Virus record (IMG/VR): IMGVR_UViG_3300010885_049859
Coordinates: 1 to 22,799 of that record
Reading direction: 5' to 3' (one strand)
Source of the DNA: a virus
Length of the DNA stretch: 22,799 bases
Part shown: positions 14,101 to 21,442 of the stretch, one piece after another
Numbering within the stretch: position 1 is the first letter of the stretch
Layout: each line of letters starts with the position of its first letter
Notes under the pieces: model-generated
Seen by the model: only the letters and a program-made list of their open reading frames with translations
Told to the model about the DNA's origin: nothing
The model's database searches: none
Made by a program: the position numbers and the translations under genes

Positions 14101-14108
14101 GATAAATA
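14101..14108 (+). promoter_or_regulatory. Late promoter motif (GATAAATA) for the tail sheath
   Basis: GATAAATA matches the T4/cyanophage late -10 element and lies 27 bases before the sheath ATG. AAGGA (14124-14128) with a 7-base gap is the ribosome site. No convincing -35 is present, as expected for late promoters. Confidence 0.68.
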
Positions 14109-14135
14109 TCTTTAATTAATAAAAAGGAATTAGTT

Positions 14136-17100
14136 ATGGCCTTACTATCCCCAGGTGTACAAGTCAGTGTAATCGACCAAAGTAATTACACACCCGCTGC
14201 TGCTAGCTCAGTACCATTTATTTTATTGGCAACTGCTGAGAACAAAATCTCTGGCGCAGGCACTGGAATTGCTCCAGGAACATTGGCAGCGAATGCCAAC
14301 AAACTGTATTTGATGACAAGTCAGCGAGACCTGCTCAGTACATTTGGCGTTCCATTCTTTTACAATACCACAGCTGGTACTCCTATCAACGGATACGAAC
14401 TCAACGAATACGGCTTGTTAGCTGGATATTCAGCCTTGGGCGTAACTAACATTGCCTATGTGATGCGAGCCGATATTGACTTGGCTGCTCTTACTGCCAG
14501 CTTAAATCGCCCTGTTGGTGCACCTGCCAACGGCACTTACTGGTTAGACACTACCAACAGTCGTTGGGGCATTAACGAGTGGAATCAAACCACCTCTGCA
14601 TTTACCAAGAAAACACCTACGGTTATTACAGACACAGTGTATTTAGAAACATCGAGCACAGTACCACTACCTAGTTATGGCAGTATTGGTGACTATGCTG
14701 TCACAGCAACCACAGTATACACCCCAACCTACTACAAGCGTGGCGGACCCACTACAGCTCAAGCTCCTGGGTGGCTACAAGATGGCGCCAGCGCAGATGA
14801 CTTGTACAACACCTGGGTTTTGGTTGGAAGCGATTACTGGAAGACAGCTTGGCCTACAGTACAAGGTACTTTGGCTCCTACCAGTTTAACTGCGGGCAAT
14901 AGTTTTTCTATTAATGGCATAACAATTCCAGTTCTTGGTGCTCCTAACAACACAGTAACTTCATTGGTTAGTCAAATTAATGCTCTTAGCAATAGTACCA
15001 TTCCTGGTGTTTATGCTGCAAACATTGGTGGAAAATTAACACTTTACGCAGACAGTGGCGCTACAAATGACGGTAGTACAGAAGGCACAGGCGTTATTGC
15101 CATTGACAATGTCAGCGGCACACCACTTGCAACCCTGGGACTTACCACCGGCGATCAGTATGCTGCTCCTGCTTATTTTGCTGGTCCAAACTATCAAGCA
15201 CCAAGATGGCGCACCACAGACACACAACCAGAACCAACCGGCAGTGTGTTCCAACAAACCAACACTCCTAACCAAGGTATGTTAATTGAGGTCAAACGTT
15301 ACAACAGCACCTTAGGCACATTTGTATTACAAAGTTGCCCAGTGTATGCTGACGATGCGGCTGCGCTTTATGCCCTAGATCCAACTTCAGGTGGTCAAAC
15401 AATTCCAGCTGGCACTACCTATGCTCAGATTGACCCTTATGCTAATACCACTGCAGGATTATTGATTCTTGAACGGTTGGCCGCAGGTGCCACAGTAATC
15501 ACTGGCGCAACTGTTAATCCTGTATTTGTAAGCGGCTCTACCTTTACTTTGACCGCTACACAGCCAGAAACTGCCACAGTAGCCTCACCAGTGACAGTTG
15601 CCATCACAGGCACTACCAGTGCTGATTTTATAGCAGCGGTCAGTGCCGCTGGTGTTGACAACGTCAGTGCCAGTGTTAACTCTGCAGGTGCTATTGTGTT
15701 TACACACTCCACAGGTGGCGATATTTATCTAGTAGATGGTACCAATACTCCGTTGGTTGATGCAGGCTTTACAACAAGTGTAACAGGCATTCGTCAAACT
15801 GATGTTGATGGTACAGGACTAACACTCAGTAATTGGGTTGGCACACCGACTTTTGTCTACACTGCCGCTGCAAATGCACCTGAAATTAATCCAACAGATG
15901 GTACATATTGGTATTACAGCGATGCCACAACAGCTGATATCATGATCCAGAACAACGGTGCATGGATGGGCTATCAAAATGTTACCAACGATGTTCGTGG
16001 TTACGATTTGAGTTTGACCAATGCTGCCGGTCCAATATTCAGTGCTACAGCGCCAACCACACAAACCGATACCGCAGAAAGTCCATTGGTCTACGGCGAT
16101 TTATGGATTGACACAGCAGATTTAGAAAACTATCCAGTGATCAGTCGTTGGGAAACGGTCAACGGCCAAGACCAGTGGGTCACAATCAGCAACGCTGATC
16201 AAACCACAATCAATGGCGTATTATTTGCTGATGCACGTTGGGCACCTAACGGTACAACCAACCCAATTACCGATCCTATTCCACCAATTGCCACAGGATC
16301 AACACCATTGATCACTAGCGACTACTTGGATCTTGATGCACCAAATCCTTTGCTGTATCCAGAAGGTATCTTGTTGTTCAACACACGTAGATCAGGATTT
16401 AATGTTAAATCGTTCCAGGTCAATTATTTTAATGCTACTGACTATCCATATCCAGCAGTATTGCCTAATCAAACCAATGCATGGGTAACAGCGTCAGGCA
16501 ATCGTGCAGATGGCAGTCCTAACATGGGTCGTCATGCTCAACGTTATCTGATTGTACAAGCATTGAGAGTGGCAATCGATACCAGTACACAACTGCGTGA
16601 AAATCAAGCACAATACAACTTGATTGCGTGCCCACAGTATCCTGAGTTGGCACCCGAAATGCGTGTTCTTAATAACGATCGTGGTGATACAGCGTTCAGT
16701 GTTGTTGATACACCACTACGTTTAACTCCAGATGAAGTGGTAACATGGGCAACCAACAACAATGGCCTGGGACTTGCCGCCGGAGACGGTAACTTGGCTA
16801 CAGGCGATGCGTACTCGGCTGCGTTCTATCCAAGTTGCACCACAACAGACTTAACAGGTAACGTGGTAGTCACAGCACCAAGTCACATGATGTTGCGCAC
16901 AATTATCCGTAGCGACTCAGTAGCTTACCCATGGTTTGCTCCAGCCGGTCTACGCCGCGGTGTGATAGACAATGCTCTGCAAATTGGCTATTTAGTGGCT
17001 CAGTCTGGTGAATTCCAACCCTTGGGTGTAAATCAAGGCCTACGTGATGTGTTGTACAGCAATAACGTCAACCCAATTACATTTATTCCTGGTACAGGTA

Positions 17101-17474
17101 TTACCAACTTTGGTAATCATACCTTACAAGGTAACGCTACTGCACTTGATCGTATCAACGTGGCACGTTTGGTAGCATTTATCCGTGGTCGTTTGGAAAT
17201 TATTGGTAATCAATACTTGTTTGAACCCAACGATACAATTACTCGTGCGGCAATCACGGCGCAGATTACAGCACTCATGATTGATCTAGTCAACAAGCGT
17301 GGCTTGTACGACTATTTGGTTGTTTGCGATTTGACCAATAATACTCCTGCAACGATTGATGCCAACGAACTGTATGTTGACATTGCTATTGAACCAGTCA
17401 AGGCTGTGGAGTTTATCTACATACCAATGCGTATTCAGAACACAGGAACTATCCAAGCTCAAGCATCAGCGTAA
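14136..17474 (+). CDS. 18: Tail sheath protein (gp18), enlarged
   Basis: The contractile sheath subunit. The N-terminus 'MALLSPGVQVSVIDQS' and the C-terminal region from about residue 728 are typical gp18: 'LLYPEGILLFNTRRSGFNVK', 'APAGLRRGVIDNALQIGYLV', 'NQGLRDVLYSNNVNPITFIPG', 'NVARLVAFIRGRLEIIGNQYLFEPND' and the final 'IAIEPVKAVEFIYIPMRIQNTG'. It has 1112 residues, against about 659 in T4. The extra length lies between about 120 and 700. It includes three 'GTYWLDT..SRW..'-like segments (about 128, 588 and 652) and two beta-rich inserts (about 246-345 with 'FSINGITIPVLG', about 451-560 with 'FTLTATQPETATVAS') that recall flagellar hook/FliD-type or Ig-like domains. These would decorate the outside of the sheath. 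The gene has its own late promoter and starts the plus-strand structural block. The sheath call is firm; the fold of the inserts is inferred. Confidence 0.95.
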   Translation: MALLSPGVQVSVIDQSNYTPAAASSVPFILLATAENKISGAGTGIAPGTLAANANKLYLMTSQRDLLSTFGVPFFYNTTAGTPINGYELNEYGLLAGYSALGVTNIAYVMRADIDLAALTASLNRPVGAPANGTYWLDTTNSRWGINEWNQTTSAFTKKTPTVITDTVYLETSSTVPLPSYGSIGDYAVTATTVYTPTYYKRGGPTTAQAPGWLQDGASADDLYNTWVLVGSDYWKTAWPTVQGTLAPTSLTAGNSFSINGITIPVLGAPNNTVTSLVSQINALSNSTIPGVYAANIGGKLTLYADSGATNDGSTEGTGVIAIDNVSGTPLATLGLTTGDQYAAPAYFAGPNYQAPRWRTTDTQPEPTGSVFQQTNTPNQGMLIEVKRYNSTLGTFVLQSCPVYADDAAALYALDPTSGGQTIPAGTTYAQIDPYANTTAGLLILERLAAGATVITGATVNPVFVSGSTFTLTATQPETATVASPVTVAITGTTSADFIAAVSAAGVDNVSASVNSAGAIVFTHSTGGDIYLVDGTNTPLVDAGFTTSVTGIRQTDVDGTGLTLSNWVGTPTFVYTAAANAPEINPTDGTYWYYSDATTADIMIQNNGAWMGYQNVTNDVRGYDLSLTNAAGPIFSATAPTTQTDTAESPLVYGDLWIDTADLENYPVISRWETVNGQDQWVTISNADQTTINGVLFADARWAPNGTTNPITDPIPPIATGSTPLITSDYLDLDAPNPLLYPEGILLFNTRRSGFNVKSFQVNYFNATDYPYPAVLPNQTNAWVTASGNRADGSPNMGRHAQRYLIVQALRVAIDTSTQLRENQAQYNLIACPQYPELAPEMRVLNNDRGDTAFSVVDTPLRLTPDEVVTWATNNNGLGLAAGDGNLATGDAYSAAFYPSCTTTDLTGNVVVTAPSHMMLRTIIRSDSVAYPWFAPAGLRRGVIDNALQIGYLVAQSGEFQPLGVNQGLRDVLYSNNVNPITFIPGTGITNFGNHTLQGNATALDRINVARLVAFIRGRLEIIGNQYLFEPNDTITRAAITAQITALMIDLVNKRGLYDYLVVCDLTNNTPATIDANELYVDIAIEPVKAVEFIYIPMRIQNTGTIQAQASA

Positions 17475-17482
17475 TTGATATT

Positions 17483-17503
17483 GGGCAACCTAAAAAGTTG
17501 CCC
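17483..17503 (+). other. Hairpin between sheath and tube genes
   Basis: GGGCAAC (17483-17489) pairs with GTTGCCC (17497-17503) around a 7-base A-rich loop. GAGTCAAACG follows, so there is no T-run. It is probably a transcript 3'-end stabiliser or processing hairpin that lets sheath and tube mRNA levels differ. Confidence 0.55.
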
Positions 17504-17514
17504 GAGTCAAACGC

Positions 17515-17522
17515 CATAAATA
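17515..17522 (+). promoter_or_regulatory. Late promoter motif (CATAAATA) for the tail tube
   Basis: CATAAATA lies 24 bases before the tube ATG. The leader TAGGAGAACGAA (17532-17543) contains a strong AGGAGA ribosome site and is identical to the leader of the long fibre gene (161-172). Confidence 0.72.
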
Positions 17523-17546
17523 AACGTATATTAGGAGAACGAACAA

Positions 17547-18173
17547 ATGGCAACAGCCTCATTAACAAAACTAACAGTACCCTTAGCCAGCGATCAAAGC
17601 ACATCGGCACAAGGTCTGCTGATGCCAAAACTCAAGTATCGCTTTCGCGTTACTTTTTTAGGCCTGGGCGTAACACAACCTACAACAGAGTTGACCAAAC
17701 AGGTCATGGACTTTAGCCGTCCAAATGTGACATTTGATGCCATTGATCTTCCTATCTACAACAGTACAATCCGGTTGGCTGGCAAGCACAGTTGGCAAGA
17801 TATTACTTGCAATCTACGTGATGACGCAGGTGGCAATGTAAGCCGTTTGGTTGGCGAACAACTCCAGAAGCAATTGGACTTTATGGAACAAAGCAGTGCC
17901 GCTTCTGGTATTGACTACAAGTTTACCACAGTGTTTGAAGTTCTTGATGGCGGCAATGGAGCCAATACTCCTGTTGCTCTTGAAACCTGGACCATCATGG
18001 GTTGCTATCTATCACAGGTCAACTATGGCGATGCCAACTACGGTACAGGAACAGAACCAATGACCGTGGCCATGACCATCCGCTATGACAATGCCATGCA
18101 GACCACTACTGGTGCTGATGTCGGTGTTGGCGCAAGTATTCCGTTAACGGTCAACAACGTAGCCACAGGTTAA
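17547..18173 (+). CDS. 19: Tail tube protein (gp19)
   Basis: Builds the inner tube through which DNA passes. The core follows T4 gp19-type tube proteins: 'PKLKYRFRVTFLGLG', 'KQVMDFSRPNVTFDAIDLPIYNSTIRLAGKHSWQDITCNLRDD', 'VSRLVGEQLQKQLDFMEQ', 'YKFTTVFEVLDGG' and 'WTIMGCYLSQVNYGDANYGTG', then a terminal 'PMTVAMTIRYDNA' strand. It has 208 residues, against 163 in T4, with a longer N-terminal arm and a C-terminal tail. The start at 17547 has the best ribosome site in the window. It directly follows the sheath gene as in T4 but with its own late promoter. The gene at 18180 starts 6 bases after its stop. Confidence 0.93.
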   Translation: MATASLTKLTVPLASDQSTSAQGLLMPKLKYRFRVTFLGLGVTQPTTELTKQVMDFSRPNVTFDAIDLPIYNSTIRLAGKHSWQDITCNLRDDAGGNVSRLVGEQLQKQLDFMEQSSAASGIDYKFTTVFEVLDGGNGANTPVALETWTIMGCYLSQVNYGDANYGTGTEPMTVAMTIRYDNAMQTTTGADVGVGASIPLTVNNVATG

Positions 18174-18179
18174 TAACCT

Positions 18180-19496
18180 ATGGCTTACTTTGGCCAAAGC
18201 GAACTTCGACCATTTCCAGGCGATCAAGGGCTAAGAGATTACACCCACGCTAGTAAGACTTTTAGATCTAGCGGGTATGATCTTGCACCTCGCAACAAGT
18301 TCCTATTCTACGTTTATTTTAATTTAAACACCAACATACCTGCGGTAGCCAACTTGACATCAGGTGGTAAGTCCAGCACCATTGGTCTCATGGTCAAGAC
18401 TGCACAATTGCCCAGTTATCAAATTGATGTGCAAACCATGAACCAGTACAATCGTAAACGTCTGGTCCAGACCAAAATCAATTATAATCCAGCACAAATT
18501 GTTTTCAATGATGACGCCAGCGATCTTGTACGCAACATGTGGTATCAATACTATCAATATTACTACAGTGATCCTACCTACAAGTATGGCAACACCCCTA
18601 ATCAAAACGGTGTGTTAGGACAAATACAGGTACCAGAGGTGCTTGGCGGAGCCAGCTACACTGCCAACGATACCTATTCGCCCAGTAGAGGCATACAGCA
18701 TTGGGGACTTAGTGGTCAGGGGTATAGCAATCCCTCATTACAAAGTTTATCTACCGCCCTGTTGACTGGCCCTGCCAGCGGTCAAGAGCCATTCTTCCGC
18801 GATATCACCATCTACGGCATGAATCAAAAGAGTTATGCACAGTACACCATGATCAATCCTTTGATTGAATCTTGGGCCCATGACACTTATGATTATGGTC
18901 AAGGCAACGGCATAATGACACATACCATGAGTATCAAGTATGAAGCAGTCAAATACTATTCAGGAGCAGTAGGTGGCGCACAACCCAGCGATCCAGTCAC
19001 TGGATTTGCAGATCCTAGTCATTATGATACTATGACCAGTCCAATTGCAGTTCCAGGCAGCACCAATACAGTGATGACACAAGGCACTATCAAATCTAGT
19101 CCATCGGGTAGTAAACAAGACCTTCAGGCCTTGGCCACAGGACAGAATACCTTACAGAATGTTATTGGCGCTGTGGGTCAAGGCTTAGTACCAACAGCAA
19201 GTGCATTCTTAGGCGGCCAGTTAGCAGGAAGCGGTGCATACACACAACAAATACTTGGAGGTCTGGCTCCAGCGTTGGCCGGCGGAACCATAGACGCTGC
19301 GCGACAAGCCGCGGGAGCAGTTGGCGGATTTTTATTCCCGACGCCAGAATATAAGACTGACAGCAGTGGTAATACATTTAAAAATGGAACCTTATACCGT
19401 GCGGCCGAAGTGGACGAAGATATCTCGCCTGATACTCCAGGATTGGTAGGAAATACTCCACCTGCTTATAACGCTTACAACGATGCAGGATACTAA
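18180..19496 (+). CDS. Tube-fold virion protein, gp54/gp48-like tube initiator candidate
   Basis: A 438-residue structural protein. 'LAPRNKFLFYVYFNL', 'IGLMVKTAQLPSYQIDVQTMNQYNRKRLVQTKINYNPAQIVFNDDASDLVRNMWYQYYQYYY' and 'FFRDITIYGMNQKSYAQYTMINPLIESWAHDTYDYGQGNGIMTHTMSIKYEAVKY' follow the tube-protein pattern (strand, inner-face 'P....' loop, helix with W/Y, closing strand pair). This suggests the same beta-barrel fold as gp19. T4 uses gp48 and gp54, both tube-fold proteins, to start tube growth on the baseplate. The C-terminal 150 residues are Gly/Ala-rich and hydrophobic (VIGAVGQGLVPTASAFLGGQL, GGTIDAARQAAGAVGGFLF), reminiscent of T4 gp54's tail. It follows the tube gene closely with no promoter, so it is probably co-transcribed. 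The tube-fold reading is moderately sure; gp54 rather than gp48 is a guess. Confidence 0.72.
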   Translation: MAYFGQSELRPFPGDQGLRDYTHASKTFRSSGYDLAPRNKFLFYVYFNLNTNIPAVANLTSGGKSSTIGLMVKTAQLPSYQIDVQTMNQYNRKRLVQTKINYNPAQIVFNDDASDLVRNMWYQYYQYYYSDPTYKYGNTPNQNGVLGQIQVPEVLGGASYTANDTYSPSRGIQHWGLSGQGYSNPSLQSLSTALLTGPASGQEPFFRDITIYGMNQKSYAQYTMINPLIESWAHDTYDYGQGNGIMTHTMSIKYEAVKYYSGAVGGAQPSDPVTGFADPSHYDTMTSPIAVPGSTNTVMTQGTIKSSPSGSKQDLQALATGQNTLQNVIGAVGQGLVPTASAFLGGQLAGSGAYTQQILGGLAPALAGGTIDAARQAAGAVGGFLFPTPEYKTDSSGNTFKNGTLYRAAEVDEDISPDTPGLVGNTPPAYNAYNDAGY

Positions 19497-19498
19497 TC

Positions 19499-19858
19499 AT
19501 GGGATCAGTAAATGCCATCAACAACAAAACTGATTTAACAGTACAAATCTTTGATCGATTCTACGGTTATCAACAACAGGTGCCTGTGGATGCCTATGAT
19601 GCAGTACTAAGTTATTTTAAATCAGTATTTGGATCACCTGAAGCCGCAGGTAATTTTACTGTGAGTGTATTTCAAATAAGTCACGCAACCAACATTCCTG
19701 CGATGACCTTGCTACAACAGTTCCAAGGACAGAGTGCTCCAGAAATTACTTTAACTTTGGCTTACTACCTAAATGGCATCAGAAGTCGTAGTACCCTGTT
19801 GGGAATGAATGTAGCAACACAACCTAACTATTACGTAGCCAGAAATATCAGGATTTAA
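19499..19858 (+). CDS. Small conserved tail-region protein (119 aa), function unknown
   Basis: A 119-residue acidic to neutral protein: 'DLTVQIFDRFYGYQQQVPVDAYDAVLSYFKSVFGSPEAAGNFTVSVFQIS', then 'LLQQFQGQSAPEITLTLAYYLNGIRSRSTLLGMN' and the final 'PNYYVARNIRI'. I know of similar small proteins in the tail regions of marine T4-like phages, but not of a proven role. It is mostly helical, with no Cys and no signal peptide. Its ATG lies 2 bases after the stop of the tube-fold gene, with AGGA within that gene's last codons. The gp4 gene starts 3 bases after its own stop, so it is embedded in a tight structural operon. It is probably a baseplate or virion component or assembly factor. Confidence 0.78.
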   Translation: MGSVNAINNKTDLTVQIFDRFYGYQQQVPVDAYDAVLSYFKSVFGSPEAAGNFTVSVFQISHATNIPAMTLLQQFQGQSAPEITLTLAYYLNGIRSRSTLLGMNVATQPNYYVARNIRI

Positions 19859-19861
19859 TCC

Positions 19862-20305
19862 ATGGCCAATTATCGCCAAGGCGCTTACACTGTAAAGAAC
19901 ACCGCCAAGTATGTGGGCCGTGGTACACCGAGATACAGATCCGGCTGGGAACTTACGTTTATGATGTTTTTAGATTCAAACGATAATGTTCTACAGTGGG
20001 CTTCGGAAAGCATCAGCATACCTTATCGCAATCCACTCACAGGTAAACAGAGCATGTATGTGCCAGACTTTTTGGTGACCTATCGTGGCCCCAATAATAC
20101 TACAAAAGCCGAACTGATAGAAATAAAACCCAAAAAACAAAGCCTGGTAGAAAGCAAGATGAACGCCAACGAGCGGGCTATCGTAGCGGTGAATTACGCC
20201 AAATGGGATAGTGCCACCAAATGGGCTCGGCGTAACGGACTTGTCTTTCGGGTGATCAATGAAGACCAAATTTATCATCAAGGTAGCAAAAAGACCGGTA
20301 AATAG
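19862..20305 (+). CDS. 4: Head completion protein (gp4), nuclease fold
   Basis: A T4 gp4-type head completion protein of 147 residues (T4 about 150), needed to finish DNA-filled heads before tail joining. The pattern is clear: 'VKNTAKYVGRGTPRYRSGWELTFMMFLDSNDNVLQWASESISIPYRNPLTGKQSMYVPDFLVTY', then 'AELIEIKPKKQ'. Residues E30, D69 (PDF), E87 and K89 (EIK) form a PD-(D/E)XK-like active-site set, as in T7 endonuclease I or TnsA-like folds. 'Y(R)SGWE' and 'IPY..P.....YVPDF' are family signatures. The C-terminal helix 'YAKWDSATKWARRNGLVFRVINE' is also typical. It is co-transcribed in the tail block. The gp16-like gene starts 3 bases after its stop. The identity is secure; whether it cuts DNA in vivo is not settled by sequence. 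Confidence 0.93.
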   Translation: MANYRQGAYTVKNTAKYVGRGTPRYRSGWELTFMMFLDSNDNVLQWASESISIPYRNPLTGKQSMYVPDFLVTYRGPNNTTKAELIEIKPKKQSLVESKMNANERAIVAVNYAKWDSATKWARRNGLVFRVINEDQIYHQGSKKTGK

Positions 20306-20308
20306 GTC

Positions 20309-20800
20309 ATGACTCGTAAATTAGAATCTCTTTTTGATTTTCCGCCTGCAGAAGAATCCCCCCAGATCGAGCCGGCTCTGACCACAGAAGAAACCCGTGC
20401 TGCCATTGTAGAAATAGACAACACCATTGACAAAATTGACGCTGCCTTGCCGGCCATTCGCGATTTGGACGCCAGCGACCGCGAACTTGACGATATCGCA
20501 GAAATGGCCAAAGAAAGCTATCAAAATCTCAGTGATTTAGGGTTTAATGTGGACAGTCGCTATGCCAGCGAACTGTTTGCTGTGGCCAGTACCATGCTGG
20601 GACATGCGCTTACAGCCAAGACAACCAAGCTGAACAAGAAATTAAAAATGCTGGATCTACAGTTAAAGAAACTCAAACTGGATCAAGATGCGGCCAAAAA
20701 TGCACCCGAAGAAGCCATGGAAACAGCCCACGGACAAGTGCTGAACCGCAACGATTTGCTGGAACGCTTGATGGGCTCAAGAGACCAAAAAACTGAATAA
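20309..20800 (+). CDS. 16: Probable small terminase subunit (gp16-like)
   Basis: A 163-residue acidic, all-helical protein of the same length as T4 gp16 (164). The central part 'RELDDIAEMAKESYQNLSDLGFNVDSRYASELFAVASTMLGHALTAKTTKLNKKLKMLDLQLKKLKLDQ' parallels the gp16 core 'IEDLKEIAKESESPRAYEVVGQLIKTVSDVSKDLMDLQKKMKEL': two antiparallel coiled-coil helices joined at a '.RAYE/SRYASEL' turn. Small terminases form rings that regulate the large terminase gp17 during packaging. It is flanked by the gp4 head completion gene, which fits a packaging role. The large subunit is not in the window, although gp16 and gp17 often lie together, so the call is probable rather than certain. A late promoter for the next gene begins right after its stop. 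Confidence 0.72.
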   Translation: MTRKLESLFDFPPAEESPQIEPALTTEETRAAIVEIDNTIDKIDAALPAIRDLDASDRELDDIAEMAKESYQNLSDLGFNVDSRYASELFAVASTMLGHALTAKTTKLNKKLKMLDLQLKKLKLDQDAAKNAPEEAMETAHGQVLNRNDLLERLMGSRDQKTE

Positions 20801-20801
20801 G

Positions 20802-20809
20802 CATAAATA
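20802..20809 (+). promoter_or_regulatory. Late promoter motif (CATAAATA)
   Basis: CATAAATA lies 19 bases before the ATG at 20829 and 1 base after the gp16-like stop. It is identical in all eight bases to the tail-tube promoter motif. TAGGA (20815-20819) is the ribosome site. Confidence 0.68.
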
Positions 20810-20828
20810 TCATATAGGAACCCGACCG

Positions 20829-21437
20829 ATGAAAAAATTTCAACAATACCTTGCAGAAAGTGAAAGAACCTACAATTATAGAATCAAAATTGTAGGTGAT
20901 GTTGCTCCTGATTTTGTCAAACAGCTGGAAGAAAAACTTGCACAATTTGACGTTGTAAAGATCACCAAGCCAAAGACCACACCGGTACAACTCAAGCCGG
21001 CTGACTTTCCCAAGCACAGCAACGACTCAGTGACCAGTATGGATGTGGAATTCCGCTATCCAGCCATTGAGCCACAGATCAAACAGATCGCTCAATTGCT
21101 ATTTTTGGATCCAAATCGCATCATCATGTTGACCACACCACACGAAGAAGGTATGGCTACAGAAAAAGAAAAAATTGAATCTGAAAATAAAGATCTGTTG
21201 ACCGACACAGACTATCCTGCTCCGGATGCCGCACAACGGGCCCTGAGTGCGGATTACTCTGCACCATATGACGAACATGCTGTATTGAAGAATTCATATC
21301 GCAGTGACTTCACAGTGGCCGGTGGCAAGACACCTCCAGCTAAAACCACAAACGATTTACCAATGGGCAATGACAGCCCAATGACCAAGGTCAAGAGACC
21401 ACCACGCCCAGCCACTGGCGCGAACCCAAAGGGATAA
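20829..21437 (+). CDS. Virion/head-type protein of unknown function (202 aa)
   Basis: A 202-residue protein. The N-terminus 'MKKFQQYLAESE' resembles the short 'M..F..YL.E' start seen on several T4-type prohead and core proteins. Residues about 13-110 look like an alternating alpha/beta domain ('YNYRIKIVGDVAPDFVKQLEEKLAQFDVVKITKP', 'VTSMDVEFRYPAIEPQIKQIAQLLFLDPNRIIML'), possibly ferredoxin-like. The remainder is Pro/Lys-rich and probably disordered, with 'LKNSYRSDF' and a basic Pro-rich end (KRPPRPATGANPKG). A strong late promoter marks it as a late, probably structural, gene. The next gene starts 5 bases after its stop. The fold suggestion is inference, and no enzyme motif is seen. Confidence 0.75.
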   Translation: MKKFQQYLAESERTYNYRIKIVGDVAPDFVKQLEEKLAQFDVVKITKPKTTPVQLKPADFPKHSNDSVTSMDVEFRYPAIEPQIKQIAQLLFLDPNRIIMLTTPHEEGMATEKEKIESENKDLLTDTDYPAPDAAQRALSADYSAPYDEHAVLKNSYRSDFTVAGGKTPPAKTTNDLPMGNDSPMTKVKRPPRPATGANPKG

Positions 21438-21442
21438 TAGCA

